Positions 9,047 through 18,136 of a stretch of 64,000 nucleotides of DNA are shown here, in pieces (the first letter of the stretch is position 1; every line of letters starts with the position of its first letter). The stretch spans positions 124,001-188,000 of the forward strand of contig JAWMQP010000006.1 of assembly GCA_033283335.1 (NCBI GenBank), read 5' to 3'. The position numbers and the translations under genes are program-made. The notes beneath the pieces are model-generated. The model made no database searches, was not told the origin of the DNA, and was given only the letters and a program-made list of their open reading frames with translations. The stretch is from Pseudomaricurvus sp033283335. GTDB taxonomy: Bacteria; Pseudomonadota; Gammaproteobacteria; Pseudomonadales; Cellvibrionaceae.

Positions 9047-10343
9047 TCGAGTGTCAGAAGTGCAGCGACAGCAGCAGGAGCTGGATTGCCGGGAGTGGCA
9101 CTACGAGCGCAGTGTGCGTGAAAACCTGAAACGTAATTACCTTGCCCATTTTGTTCATGGCATGTTGGGGATGACCGGATTTCGATTGATCTTCGCGCCC
9201 ACGTTTGTGCCGGCTTACCTGAATATGTTGAGTGGCTCGCCGATGATGGTGGGGCTGGGGATGGCGTTGTTGCAGGTTGGAGCGGTGGTGTCTCCGGTGA
9301 TTGGTGCTTCGCGAATTGAGCACCGTACCCGGGTGCTGCCATCGGCGATGCTGACCGGCATATTGATGCGCCTGCAAATTCTGGCGTTGGCTCTGGTGGG
9401 GTGGTGGATCACCGGTGAGGCGCTGTTGTGGGTTACTTTTGCGGTGCTGTTTTTGCTCGGGGTGTTCAACGGCGCCCAGCGGGTGATTTTCCAGGTGTTG
9501 ATGGCCAAGGTCATCCCCATAGAGCGGCGAGGGAAATTGCAGGCCTGGCGCAATCTGGCCGGCGGGGCGGTGGCGGCAGCGCTGTCCTATTGGGCCGGTG
9601 TGCATTTGATTGAGGCGCAATTTTGGGGAAATGGCTACGCCACCACGTTCATGCTGTCGCTGGTGTTGACCAGCTTGGGTTTGGCGGCGTTGTTTTTTCT
9701 CATCAAAGAGCCTGAATTGCCCTCCGTCAAAGCCCGCTCTTCGCTGCGCGCTCGCATGCGGCAATTTCCCGTATTGCTGCGTGATTCCGGATATCGTGAC
9801 TTTCTCCTGGCGCAGTTATTGGCTGCAGCTGGCCGTATTGCGGTGCCCTTTTGTATCGTTTTGGCGGGTCAAATCCTGCCGCTGAATGGTGAATTTATTG
9901 GCCTGTTGTCGCTGGCTTTTTTGGGGGCTGACACGCTGTCCAATCTGCTGTGGGGTTATCTGGGGGATCGGCGGGGTTTTCGGCTGGTGTTGATACTGTC
10001 CGTGGCTGTGTGGTTAGCGGCTCTGTTGCTGATCGTGTTTGCCAGTCAGCGCTGGCAGTTCCTGCTGGGGTTTGTGGGATTGGGCATGGCCATGTCGGGC
10101 TATTTGTTGAGCACTACCACCATGGTGCTGGAATTTGGCGAGCGGGAAGATATTCCTATGCGCCTGGCGTTGTCTTCTTCGGCCGAAACAACCATGGCCG
10201 TGGTTGGCCCCTTGGTGGGAGGAGGCATGGCGTCGCTGATTGGTTTGGTACCGGTTTTTGTTGTGGCAATGGTTTGTCTTGGCCTTTCTTTTTTGTTGTT
10301 AGTGTTTAGGGTATGTGATCCCAGATATTCAAAAAAAGAATAA
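9036..10343 (+). CDS. MFS transporter (12 TM), substrate unknown
   Basis: A 435-residue major facilitator protein. After a charged N-terminus of about 35 residues it alternates hydrophobic helices, with a cytoplasmic loop RIEHRTRV between helices 2 and 3, RVIFQVLMAKVIPIERRGKLQAW mid-protein and GDRRGFRLVL in the second half. The GTG at 9036 overlaps the ACAD gene by 11 bp; GTG 9051 is an alternative, and neither has a strong ribosome site. Its tight coupling to the ACAD pair suggests transport of the same pathway's substrate or product. An AT-only 9-bp inverted repeat (10333-10353) spans the stop codon. Confidence 0.85.
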   Translation: MVTDRVSEVQRQQQELDCREWHYERSVRENLKRNYLAHFVHGMLGMTGFRLIFAPTFVPAYLNMLSGSPMMVGLGMALLQVGAVVSPVIGASRIEHRTRVLPSAMLTGILMRLQILALALVGWWITGEALLWVTFAVLFLLGVFNGAQRVIFQVLMAKVIPIERRGKLQAWRNLAGGAVAAALSYWAGVHLIEAQFWGNGYATTFMLSLVLTSLGLAALFFLIKEPELPSVKARSSLRARMRQFPVLLRDSGYRDFLLAQLLAAAGRIAVPFCIVLAGQILPLNGEFIGLLSLAFLGADTLSNLLWGYLGDRRGFRLVLILSVAVWLAALLLIVFASQRWQFLLGFVGLGMAMSGYLLSTTTMVLEFGEREDIPMRLALSSSAETTMAVVGPLVGGGMASLIGLVPVFVVAMVCLGLSFLLLVFRVCDPRYSKKE

Positions 10344-10385
10344 AATTCTTTTTGCGTCATTATTGATACGTAAATTTGCATTAAA

Positions 10386-10439
10386 TTGACAGGTTATTTC
10401 TGTTTTTTTATTGACACATATTGGTGTCGATTGTTAAAT
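10386..10439 (+). promoter_or_regulatory. Probable promoter and operator for the TonB receptor at 10499
   Basis: A consensus -35 TTGACA (10411-10416) is followed after 17 bp by TTAAAT (10434-10439), a 4/6 match to the -10 box; another TTGACA lies at 10386. A GACAC-N6-GTGTC inverted repeat (10413-10428) sits over the -35/spacer, where a repressor would block polymerase. The tandem TetR protein encoded 3 kb away is a candidate ligand (inference). Confidence 0.55.
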
Positions 10440-10498
10440 CGAATAGTGGGTATGTAATAATAATTATTAACTGCGAAGTTATGCAGAGAGAGGCTATG

Positions 10499-13417
10499 AT
10501 GAAAACGTTAATAAAACACGTCAGCCGCCTGTTCTCAGTAGTCCCGTTATCGATGATCTCGGTAGCATCCGGAACAGCATTGGCCCAACAAGCTTTACTC
10601 GAAGAAGTGATTGTCACCGGCTCCTTGATCCGAGGGACACCGGAAGATGCCGCCCTACCCGTGGAAGTGCTCACCTCAGAAGAATTAACCAAACTTGGCT
10701 CTCCTTCCGCCGTGGAATTGATTAAAGCTTTGCCGGTATCCAGCGGCGTCATTGGCGATACCAATCAGTTCGACAGCAAATCCCAGGCGACAGAGGGGAT
10801 GGCATCGGTGAATCTTCGCGGCTTGAGTCCACAGCGAACCCTGGTGTTGCTGAACAACAAACGTTTGGTACAGGCAGGAACGGGTGTGCCGTTTGTCGAT
10901 ATTAATCTGTTGCCCTTATCGGCCATTGGCCGGGTCGAAATCCTCAAGGATGGCGCCAGTGCCACCTACGGCTCGGACGCGATTGGCGGGGTGGTGAACT
11001 TTATCACCCGCAGCGATCAGGAAGGTTTCCAATTGACCGGTGACTACAAGTACATCAAGGACGCGGACGGTGATTATGCCGTTGCTGGCAGCTTTGGTCA
11101 TCAGGGCGAAACGATTCGCACGTTTGTGGCGGCGGATATTCAGCATCGATCTGAGTTGCTGGCAAACGAGAGGGACTTTGCACTGCAGTCCTACGAGAGC
11201 AATCCAGAAGGTGGCTGGACCGGCGGTGGTAATCCCGCCACGTTTGTTCCCCTGGGGTTTATTCCGGGGGTGGGTGTCATGCCGGTGGCGGGTACGACAC
11301 CAGATCCGGATTGTGCTGCGTTGGGAGGCTATGTGACCGCTCAAAATCGCTGTTCCACCCAGTACACCCCCTTTGATGCTTTGGTTGAAGAGGAGGATCG
11401 GCTGCGAGCCTATGGGGAGTTGGCGTTTGATCTCAGTGAGACCATGACCCTGGCATTTTCAGGCCTGTACGGCAAAACGGAAAATCCCCAGTACCGCAGC
11501 TCGCCTTCCTATTTGCTGACCCGTTCGCCCTCGGCGTCAGTGGGCGGGTCGGGTAGCGGCTTCGTCGTGCCCGGCAGCAATCCGGGGTTTCAACAAATGC
11601 TGGCGGAAAATCCTGCGGCTGTTCCGGCAGGTACCGTAGCCGCATTGTTTCCCACGCTCCTGTTTCGCCCCTTTCTGGTGGGAGGCAATCCCATGTTTGA
11701 CGGCAACCCGGATGGGTTGGGTGCGCAAACCAATGACCGGGAGTCGGAGACCATGCGATTCACTGCCGATTTGTCCGGCAAGCTCGGTGAAGGTCTGAAT
11801 TTTGAGGCCTCGTTAATGTATCACGAGTACGAGCGTTATTACGATTCCTGGGATGCCTTTGGCGATCGAGTTCACTTGGCCCTGAATGGCTTTGGTGGTG
11901 CGAATTGTGACTTTGTCAGTGCCGGCAACAATGGCTGTCTGTGGCTCAATCCATTTGGCAATGCTGTCACCGGTACTGGCCCGTCAAACCAGAATGCTGA
12001 ACTGTTGAACTGGTTGTTTGCCAAAAGTACCACTGAGATTACCACCGACTTGTTCGTCGCTGAGTTTAATGTCAACGGTGAAACCGGATGGACCCTGAAA
12101 GGCGGTGACGTGCTGTTTGGGGCCGGTGTGCAGTATCGGGATAATGGCTTCACCTCAAAGTATGGCGATGCCAATAACCTCAATGTCAATCCCTGTCGCG
12201 ACACGCCCGTTAACGGTAATACCAATTGTGATCCTGCCACAGGTGCTCTGGGATTTCTGGGTTCAAATTTGAACGGTGATTATGAAGCGGATGTGTGGGC
12301 CATTTACGGTGAACTGCAATTGCCGTTGACGGATAATTTTAATCTGCAACTGGCTGCACGCTATGAAGATTATGGCGGTGAGACCGGATCCACCTTCGAC
12401 CCCAAACTGACGGCCCGCTGGCAACTCACTGACAGCCTGGCATTGCGAGGTTCCGTCAGTACCACTTTCCGGGGGCCTCCTGCACAACAGTTAACTGATC
12501 GGGGTGTGACTTCATTGCAGGTTATTGCCAACAGCTTCCGGCCCGTGGACGTGTTGGGCAATGAAAACCTGAAACCGGAATCGTCCCTGAATTATTCCAT
12601 GGGAATTATGTTTCAGAGTGGCGGTTTCAGTGGCAGTGTGGACTTCTTTACCTATGAGATGGAAGACGCCATTGGTGCAGAACCCTTGAATGGTATGGTG
12701 GATACCCTGTTTGACGATCCACAAAACTGTTTCGATCCCGCGTTTGCCGGATTGCGTGAGCGTTTTCAATTCAACGACGGCAATGGTGTGGCTGGGGCAG
12801 GTACCTGTTCTGCCAGTAACATTGCCCGGGTGAGTACCCAGTGGATCAATGGCGGCGAACGCAATTTTTCCGGGTTGGATTTTATTCTCAATTATCGGCT
12901 GGAAGATGTTCTGGGAGGCCAGTTCGCAACCGGGCTGACGGCGACCTATATGATCGAAGCTGAGGTCGGTGAAGAGTCGGTGGAAGGCGTCGTGGTGCAA
13001 GACAGTTTTGAATCGGTTGGCAAGCTGAACTTTCAGACCAGTGCCTATCCTGTGCCCGAGTGGAAGGGACAGGCGTATCTGGAGTGGGGGCGGGACCGCT
13101 TTAATGCGCGCCTGACGGTGAATTACAGCGATGGTTACTACGATCAGCGGGCAGATCAACAGGACGATGGTCCTTTCCGGGTACGCGAGGATATCGCCGG
13201 CAACCCGGTGCTGAGGCAAGGGGCAAACATCGAGTCCATGACCACGGCCGATCTCAACTTGCTGTTGGATGTTCGGGACAACCTGACCATGAGTTTTACC
13301 GTGATCAATCTTACCGATGAAGATCCAAGTTTTGCACGGCTGGACTACAACTACGATCCGTTTATAGGTAACCCTTTGGGGCGTCAGTACAAGCTGGGAG
13401 TCACAGCACGCTTTTAA
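10499..13417 (+). CDS. TonB-dependent outer-membrane receptor (large, about 972 aa)
   Basis: A 22-strand outer-membrane gated transporter. The signal peptide ends ALA-QQ about 31 residues in. A TonB-box-like EEVIVTGSLIRG follows, then a plug with LRGLSPQRTLVLLNNKRL and RVEILKDGASATYGSDAIGGVVNF, and a beta-barrel ending in the aromatic KLGVTARF. The long barrel is of the type common in sphingomonad and marine gammaproteobacterial receptors for organic substrates. I chose ATG 10499 (or 10496) because AGAGAGG lies just upstream and the signal peptide begins there; upstream in-frame codons lack support. Lying between the MFS gene and tetR, it probably imports the substrate of the catabolic island. 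Confidence 0.95.
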   Translation: MKTLIKHVSRLFSVVPLSMISVASGTALAQQALLEEVIVTGSLIRGTPEDAALPVEVLTSEELTKLGSPSAVELIKALPVSSGVIGDTNQFDSKSQATEGMASVNLRGLSPQRTLVLLNNKRLVQAGTGVPFVDINLLPLSAIGRVEILKDGASATYGSDAIGGVVNFITRSDQEGFQLTGDYKYIKDADGDYAVAGSFGHQGETIRTFVAADIQHRSELLANERDFALQSYESNPEGGWTGGGNPATFVPLGFIPGVGVMPVAGTTPDPDCAALGGYVTAQNRCSTQYTPFDALVEEEDRLRAYGELAFDLSETMTLAFSGLYGKTENPQYRSSPSYLLTRSPSASVGGSGSGFVVPGSNPGFQQMLAENPAAVPAGTVAALFPTLLFRPFLVGGNPMFDGNPDGLGAQTNDRESETMRFTADLSGKLGEGLNFEASLMYHEYERYYDSWDAFGDRVHLALNGFGGANCDFVSAGNNGCLWLNPFGNAVTGTGPSNQNAELLNWLFAKSTTEITTDLFVAEFNVNGETGWTLKGGDVLFGAGVQYRDNGFTSKYGDANNLNVNPCRDTPVNGNTNCDPATGALGFLGSNLNGDYEADVWAIYGELQLPLTDNFNLQLAARYEDYGGETGSTFDPKLTARWQLTDSLALRGSVSTTFRGPPAQQLTDRGVTSLQVIANSFRPVDVLGNENLKPESSLNYSMGIMFQSGGFSGSVDFFTYEMEDAIGAEPLNGMVDTLFDDPQNCFDPAFAGLRERFQFNDGNGVAGAGTCSASNIARVSTQWINGGERNFSGLDFILNYRLEDVLGGQFATGLTATYMIEAEVGEESVEGVVVQDSFESVGKLNFQTSAYPVPEWKGQAYLEWGRDRFNARLTVNYSDGYYDQRADQQDDGPFRVREDIAGNPVLRQGANIESMTTADLNLLLDVRDNLTMSFTVINLTDEDPSFARLDYNYDPFIGNPLGRQYKLGVTARF

Positions 13418-13424
13418 TATCGGA

Positions 13425-13457
13425 CAGGGGCTGTCAGGTTCTGTCGAACAGCCCCTG
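13425..13457. terminator. Possible bidirectional hairpin between convergent TonB receptor and tetR
   Basis: A perfect 10-bp inverted repeat CAGGGGCTGT / ACAGCCCCTG (13425-13434 and 13448-13457, 13-base loop) begins 8 bp after the receptor stop and overlaps the last codons of tetR. It lacks a T run, so it may be a Rho-assisted end or merely an mRNA 3' stabiliser. Confidence 0.45.
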
Positions 13458-14717
13458 GGTTAACACCGAAACGTAAAGTTCAATCGCTTTCTCGGAGCCA
13501 ATGTCTTCGATGTGGTGGCGCAAGTCGTAAGCCGCATTGAGCATATAGATTATGACCTGGGCGCTGATGAGGGGGTCCGATGGCCGAATGCTGCCATCAC
13601 TGATGGCATCAATTAACAAGCTGGCAAAGCGCTGGGAGTAACGATCAGCTCGCAGCTGGATGTCGGTGCGTAATTGGCTGGGCAGTGGCTGCCAGGCGGT
13701 GGACCGAAGCAGCGGAAATTCGGAATTCAATTGAATTTCCAACAAGCTGGCCAGGGCACTGCACAGTTTATCCCAATGTGAACCGGATAGAGCCGTGGCG
13801 GCACGCTGGATTAAAGTGATGCGATGGTAGCTGTGACGAAAGCACTCACGCACCAGATCGTCTTTGGTGGGCAGGTGATGGTAGAAGCTGCCTTTGGTGA
13901 CATTGAGCTCGGCTGAAATGCGCTCGACAGAGGCACCGCGATAGCCCAGCTCGTTAATCAAGCGGGTGGCAGTGCGGAGGAAGGGATCGGGAATGCCATC
14001 CTGGCGACTGTGCACTTCAATGTGTTCCTGTGACAGAGGTTGCGGTTGCCAGGCTTGTTCGCGTTGGCTGGTGTCCGTCAATAGTCCCCGTTCAAACAGT
14101 TCGAACAGCTGTTGCTGAACACGGGGGAAGTCACTGATCGAATAGGGCAGTGACCAGATGGGCAGCCACAACATGGTGTCGAGCAATATATGGGCTCTGG
14201 ATGTCAGCAGGAACTTCTGGCGTTTGTTGCCGGGTTTGGGAAAAAAGCCCTCAACGCTATCAAACAGCTGGTAGAAGCGGGCAAACAAGGGGGCGCGATA
14301 GGCCTCATCCAGCGTGCGCAAATCCGTTAGAGACGCCAACGGTGATGTTTGTTCCAGGCGAATTTGGGCGCGCAGCTCAAAATGTAATTGAATAAACCGG
14401 CGCACACGATCGTGGGGAGTACTGGCCTGGCTGGCTGCATCAATCAAGGCTTCCAGGGTGGACAGGGTGCGCTCCAACACCGCGGCCGCCAACTGCTCCT
14501 TGCGCTTGAAATAGTAAGTCACGCTGGTGGTATTCAGTTCAACCAGCTCGGCCACCTTGACGAAGGTCATGCCTTTGACGCCGTGCTGGTTTATCAGTTG
14601 GGTTGCCGCATCCAATATGCGGTCACGCTTTTCCTGAAAGCGGTGAGTGGATTTGGCCTTTTTGGCTTGGGAGCGTTGGCTGGAACCGGTTGGGGCGGAC
14701 GTCTTAGAGCGTGACAT
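13434..14717 (-). CDS. Tandem-domain TetR-family regulator (two TetR units in one chain)
   Basis: A 427-residue protein with two complete TetR HTH domains. The first is near residues 30-80 (ILDAATQLINQHGVKGMTF, later TSVTYYFKRKEQL) and the second near 235-285 (FLRTATRLINELGYRGASV, later KGSFYHHLPTKDDLV). Each is followed by its own helical ligand/dimerisation segment. A typical TetR protein is about 200 residues with one HTH, so this is a fused duplication that could act as a pseudo-dimer. ATG 14717 is preferred over an upstream TTG at 14735. It converges on the TonB receptor and is divergent from the aldehyde dehydrogenase, and may regulate both sides. Confidence 0.92.
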   Translation of the reverse strand: MSRSKTSAPTGSSQRSQAKKAKSTHRFQEKRDRILDAATQLINQHGVKGMTFVKVAELVELNTTSVTYYFKRKEQLAAAVLERTLSTLEALIDAASQASTPHDRVRRFIQLHFELRAQIRLEQTSPLASLTDLRTLDEAYRAPLFARFYQLFDSVEGFFPKPGNKRQKFLLTSRAHILLDTMLWLPIWSLPYSISDFPRVQQQLFELFERGLLTDTSQREQAWQPQPLSQEHIEVHSRQDGIPDPFLRTATRLINELGYRGASVERISAELNVTKGSFYHHLPTKDDLVRECFRHSYHRITLIQRAATALSGSHWDKLCSALASLLEIQLNSEFPLLRSTAWQPLPSQLRTDIQLRADRYSQRFASLLIDAISDGSIRPSDPLISAQVIIYMLNAAYDLRHHIEDIGSEKAIELYVSVLTQGLFDRT

Positions 14718-14804
14718 AACAAGCACAGTTCTCAATCACAGAATGAATTGGAATTGTAAACGCACGGCCGTTATTCACGCAATTTTAACCACAAGGAGAT
14801 AACG

Positions 14805-16232
14805 ATGTACGAATTTTCCATGCTCATCAATGGCAAACTGCAACGCAGCGATGAAAGCTTTGATGTGCTCAACCCCGCTGACGAAAGTGTGGTCGGTCAA
14901 GCGCCAGAGGCTACCGACGCTCAGTTGAACGAAGCGGTTGCCGCCGCCAGGCAGGCTTTTGAAAGCTGGCAGCACACCTCCCACAGTGAGCGCAGTGAAC
15001 TGTTACTGAAAATTTCTGATGTGATCAAACAGCATGCGCAGGAACTGGTTCATTTGTTATCGGCGGAGCAAGGTAAGCCCAACGCCCAGGCCAGAATGGA
15101 GGTGGAGCAAATGTCCGTCGCCGGTTTGGCAGCCCGCACAGCGACGGTTCTGCAAACGGAAATTTTGCGTGATGATGAGCAGTGCCGCATCGAGTTGCAC
15201 CACCGTCCCTTGGGGGTGGTTGCAGCCATAGTCCCGTGGAACTACCCCCTTGGTATTGCCATTGGCAAACTGGGGTCGGCGTTGATGGCCGGCTGTACAG
15301 TGGTGTTAAAACCCTCGCCCTTCACCCCACTGACCACCTTGCGTCTGGGGGAGTTGATCAGCGAGGTGGTGCCTCAAGGTGTAATCAATATCATCAGTGG
15401 CAGTGACAGCCTGGGGCCGAAGCTCTCGGCTCACCCGGATATTGCCAAGATTTCGTTTACCGGTTCGATTCAGACCGGCAAGCGGGTGATGCAGGGGGCT
15501 GCTGCGGATTTGAAACGGGTCACTCTGGAATTGGGGGGCAATGACGCCGCCATTGTGCTGGATGATGTCGATGTCCAGAAGGTCGCCTACCCGCTGTTTA
15601 TGGGGGCATTCATCAACAGCGGTCAGACCTGTGTGGCCATCAAGCGGATTTACGCCCACGACAGTATCTACGACGCCCTGGTTAATGCCCTGGCATTTAT
15701 TGCCAGTCAGGTAAAGGTGGGGCCGGCAGCGGATGCCGAGTCGCAGCTGGGGCCGGTGCAAAATCGTATGCAGTACGACAAGGTGTTGTCGGTGCTGGCG
15801 GAAGTGAAAGCCAATGCGGAACAGGGGCGGGGGCGTATCGTCAGTGGCGGTGATGTGCCCCATGCTCAGGGGTATTTTCTCAATCCCACCATTGTCGCTG
15901 ACGTGGCTGAGGGATGCCGGCTGGTGGACGAGGAAACCTTCGGACCGATCTTGCCTGTCATCCGTTATAGCGATGTTGAAGATGCCTTGCGTCGTGCCAA
16001 CAATACGGTCTATGGGTTGGGTGGTTCGGTCTGGAGTTCTGACCCGCAACGGGCTGCACAGCTGGCGGCCCGCCTGCAGAGTGGCTCCTGCTGGGTCAAC
16101 CAGCACCCCAGTTTAAGTCCACTGGTACCGTTTGCCGGGGCCAAACATTCCGGTCTGGGGGTGGAGTCACACCAGTTGGGGTTGCAGGAGTACTGCCAGG
16201 TGCAGGTGGTGAATATCGCCAAGGCCAACTGA
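14805..16232 (+). CDS. Aldehyde dehydrogenase (NAD(P)+-dependent)
   Basis: A 475-residue ALDH-superfamily enzyme oxidising an aldehyde to its acid. Motifs in order are VAAIVPWNYPLG in the Rossmann domain, VTLELGGNDAAIV with the general-base Glu, and FINSGQTCVAIKR with the nucleophilic Cys. ETFGPILPVIRY and a C-terminal PFAGAKHSGLGVE follow. LGGND replaces the commoner LGGKS/N after the Glu. The ATG at 14805 has AAGGAGA 7-13 bases upstream. It is followed 12 bp later by the VOC gene, so the two are likely an operon, divergent from tandem tetR. The actual aldehyde is not apparent. Confidence 0.94.
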   Translation: MYEFSMLINGKLQRSDESFDVLNPADESVVGQAPEATDAQLNEAVAAARQAFESWQHTSHSERSELLLKISDVIKQHAQELVHLLSAEQGKPNAQARMEVEQMSVAGLAARTATVLQTEILRDDEQCRIELHHRPLGVVAAIVPWNYPLGIAIGKLGSALMAGCTVVLKPSPFTPLTTLRLGELISEVVPQGVINIISGSDSLGPKLSAHPDIAKISFTGSIQTGKRVMQGAAADLKRVTLELGGNDAAIVLDDVDVQKVAYPLFMGAFINSGQTCVAIKRIYAHDSIYDALVNALAFIASQVKVGPAADAESQLGPVQNRMQYDKVLSVLAEVKANAEQGRGRIVSGGDVPHAQGYFLNPTIVADVAEGCRLVDEETFGPILPVIRYSDVEDALRRANNTVYGLGGSVWSSDPQRAAQLAARLQSGSCWVNQHPSLSPLVPFAGAKHSGLGVESHQLGLQEYCQVQVVNIAKAN

Positions 16233-16244
16233 GCTGGAGTCGCT

Positions 16245-17000
16245 ATGAAGCCGCAATTCAACACTCCCAACGCTGTCGCTCAAGCCGGTGCCTGTGGCCT
16301 GGAAGCGGTGATTTTATCGGTACCGGACGTGCAGCGGACGGAAGCGTTTTATCAAACCGCTCTGGCTATGAAGACGGTCACTGGACCGCCGGTTGTGGAT
16401 GTGGCATTGCCGGCGGACATTCGCTGGCTGCAGGCGGCAGATGCCCGCGGCGCCTTGTTGGGATTAACGCTCCTCGCTGGAGCGGAGTCTCGACGCAGCG
16501 CCGGCAAATTGGTGTTTTATGTGCGCGACACGGCGCACTTCGCCGACAGCTTCAGGGAGGGTGGCGGGGAGCTGTTACTGCCACCCACGGAACAGGTGGC
16601 TCTGGGTGGCATGCAGGTCGGCTTCGGGCTCGGGCCCGATGGCCAGCTGATCGAGTTTGTTGGCATGGGTGATGCGCGTCATTCTTATCTCAGTGCAGTG
16701 GGTATTGGTGTCAGCGACCTGGAGGCGGCGCGGGATTTTTATCTACAGCGATTATGTTGGACTCAGTCCCACCTGCTGTCGGTACCGGATCAGTACGATG
16801 AATACATTCTGGTGTCGGAAGCTGCAGGCAGTTCAGCCCTGGTGTTGATGCACTGGACGCGTCCGCTGGACATTGCTGAGCCCATCCCCCCCAAGTTGAT
16901 TTTCAGTTTCAGGGAGGTGGCGATGGAGGGAACTCACCTGCTGGATGCGGATGGCCATCAATTGTGGCTGCCAAAGAGAGATTGCACTCAGGGTGAATGA
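16245..17000 (+). CDS. VOC-superfamily protein with two glyoxalase/dioxygenase-fold domains
   Basis: 251 residues forming two vicinal-oxygen-chelate modules, roughly 18-135 (ILSVPDVQRTEAFYQ ... LIEFVG) and 145-245 (VGIGVSDLEAARDFYLQ ... HQLWLP). Typical metal-ligand histidines at the start of each module are absent (VILSV, AVGIGV), although a glutamate is present in LIEF. Extradiol dioxygenase activity is therefore doubtful, and an epimerase, binding or degenerate role is possible. It is translated from an ATG with GGAG upstream, 12 bp after the ALDH. Its last 13 bp overlap the converging SCO gene. Confidence 0.8.
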   Translation: MKPQFNTPNAVAQAGACGLEAVILSVPDVQRTEAFYQTALAMKTVTGPPVVDVALPADIRWLQAADARGALLGLTLLAGAESRRSAGKLVFYVRDTAHFADSFREGGGELLLPPTEQVALGGMQVGFGLGPDGQLIEFVGMGDARHSYLSAVGIGVSDLEAARDFYLQRLCWTQSHLLSVPDQYDEYILVSEAAGSSALVLMHWTRPLDIAEPIPPKLIFSFREVAMEGTHLLDADGHQLWLPKRDCTQGE

Positions 17001-17686
17001 GTGGTGGCTATGCGGTCCGTTGTTGTCGACTGCTCTTGATAAGCGCGCACGCGCAGATAATCCTGCAGCAGCTGATCGGCGTTGAAAGTCGCGATACCGG
17101 ACGGGCTGATCGAGGGCTGCAGCACCGCTTGCAGTTTGCCCTCGGGGTTGAGCAAGTACAGGGACGTGCCGTGGGCGACACTGTAGCCGCTTGCTTCGGC
17201 GCTGCCGGCCTCGGGCGTCTCCAGCTGGTAGATAATCCCCAGGCTGTCTTCTAAGGCCAGTGCCTCAGTCGGCTTATCGATGGCACTGAGACCGATAAAA
17301 CTGTCGCTGAAATAGGTCAGGTAAGTGGCCAGTTGGTTCGGCTCGTCCCGCTGGTGGTCGATGCCATAAAACAGGATTTGCAGGGTTTCCGGTCGCTGTT
17401 TGAGTTTCTGCTCCAGCTGCACCAGTTCGTGCAGCAGGGTGGGGCAGTAATCGGGGCAATGGGTGTAACCATAGGCCAGCAAATGCCATTGGCCTGTAAG
17501 GTTTTTGGCCCGAAAGGGTTGTTGGTGATGGTCTTGCAGCTGGAAATCAGCCAGTCCCTTGGCACCGGGAATGTAGACGCCCTGAATTTCCGGCAGGGGT
17601 TGGTGCTGGCGCCACAGCCAGACATTGATCGATAAGGCTGCCAGCAGCAGGGCTCCGGCCAGGAAGATGGGTCTGCCAAGGTTCAT
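16988..17686 (-). CDS. SCO1/SenC-family copper chaperone for cytochrome oxidase
   Basis: A 232-residue membrane-anchored thioredoxin-fold protein that delivers copper to the CuA site of subunit II. An N-terminal membrane helix (about 7-25) is followed by the copper motif C77-x3-C81 (HCPDYCPT) and the conserved ligand H172 (AHGTS). It is the last gene of the oxidase operon, and its start overlaps the subunit IV stop by 4 bp (ATGA). Its 3' end overlaps the convergent VOC gene by 13 bp, with no terminator visible between them. Confidence 0.93.
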   Translation of the reverse strand: MNLGRPIFLAGALLLAALSINVWLWRQHQPLPEIQGVYIPGAKGLADFQLQDHHQQPFRAKNLTGQWHLLAYGYTHCPDYCPTLLHELVQLEQKLKQRPETLQILFYGIDHQRDEPNQLATYLTYFSDSFIGLSAIDKPTEALALEDSLGIIYQLETPEAGSAEASGYSVAHGTSLYLLNPEGKLQAVLQPSISPSGIATFNADQLLQDYLRVRAYQEQSTTTDRIATTHSP

Positions 17687-18051
17687 GGGGCCCCATGCGA
17701 TGTCGGTACAAAGACCTGGGGGGTGAAGTGATCCTGGCGTGAATCGCTGGTGTAATGTCCCTCTGTGGCCATGAAGGTGATCAATACCGCGATGGCCACA
17801 GGTGGCAGAAGCACCAGGGTTTTCAAGGCCAGTCGTTCCCAGTTCAGGTGCATGAAGACGCTGATGATCAGGCCTGCTTTAAGTGTCATAAACAGCAGTA
17901 CCAGTGACCAGCGCAACCAGCCCTGCAGATGAAAGATGTCCACCAGGTATGAGAAGGTGCTCAACACAAACAGCAGTAGCCAGACCTTCAGGTATATCCC
18001 CACGGGATGCTGCTGTTCTCCTGTGTCGTGGTGCGATGTCAGAGTTTCCAT
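17683..18051 (-). CDS. Cytochrome c oxidase subunit IV-like small membrane protein
   Basis: 122 residues with three predicted membrane helices (about 22-42, 49-70 and 80-97). It contains the pattern LKAGLIISVFMHLNWE seen in prokaryotic COX4/CyoD-type subunits. These small subunits stabilise the oxidase complex and have no cofactor. It lies between subunit III and SCO in the operon and is coupled to SCO by ATGA overlap. Confidence 0.88.
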   Translation of the reverse strand: METLTSHHDTGEQQHPVGIYLKVWLLLFVLSTFSYLVDIFHLQGWLRWSLVLLFMTLKAGLIISVFMHLNWERLALKTLVLLPPVAIAVLITFMATEGHYTSDSRQDHFTPQVFVPTSHGAP

Positions 18052-18136
18052 AGGTCCACCCTTTACCTTTTATTTTTTACCTTTTTACCTTCCAGCGTTA
18101 CGCGTTCACGTTTATAAGGTTCTGAATTTCCGGTGT

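Noticed and set aside
10333..10353. AAAAAGAAT/ATTCTTTTT repeat over the MFS stop codon
   Set aside because: Stem is almost entirely A-T and would be unstable; too weak to call a terminator.
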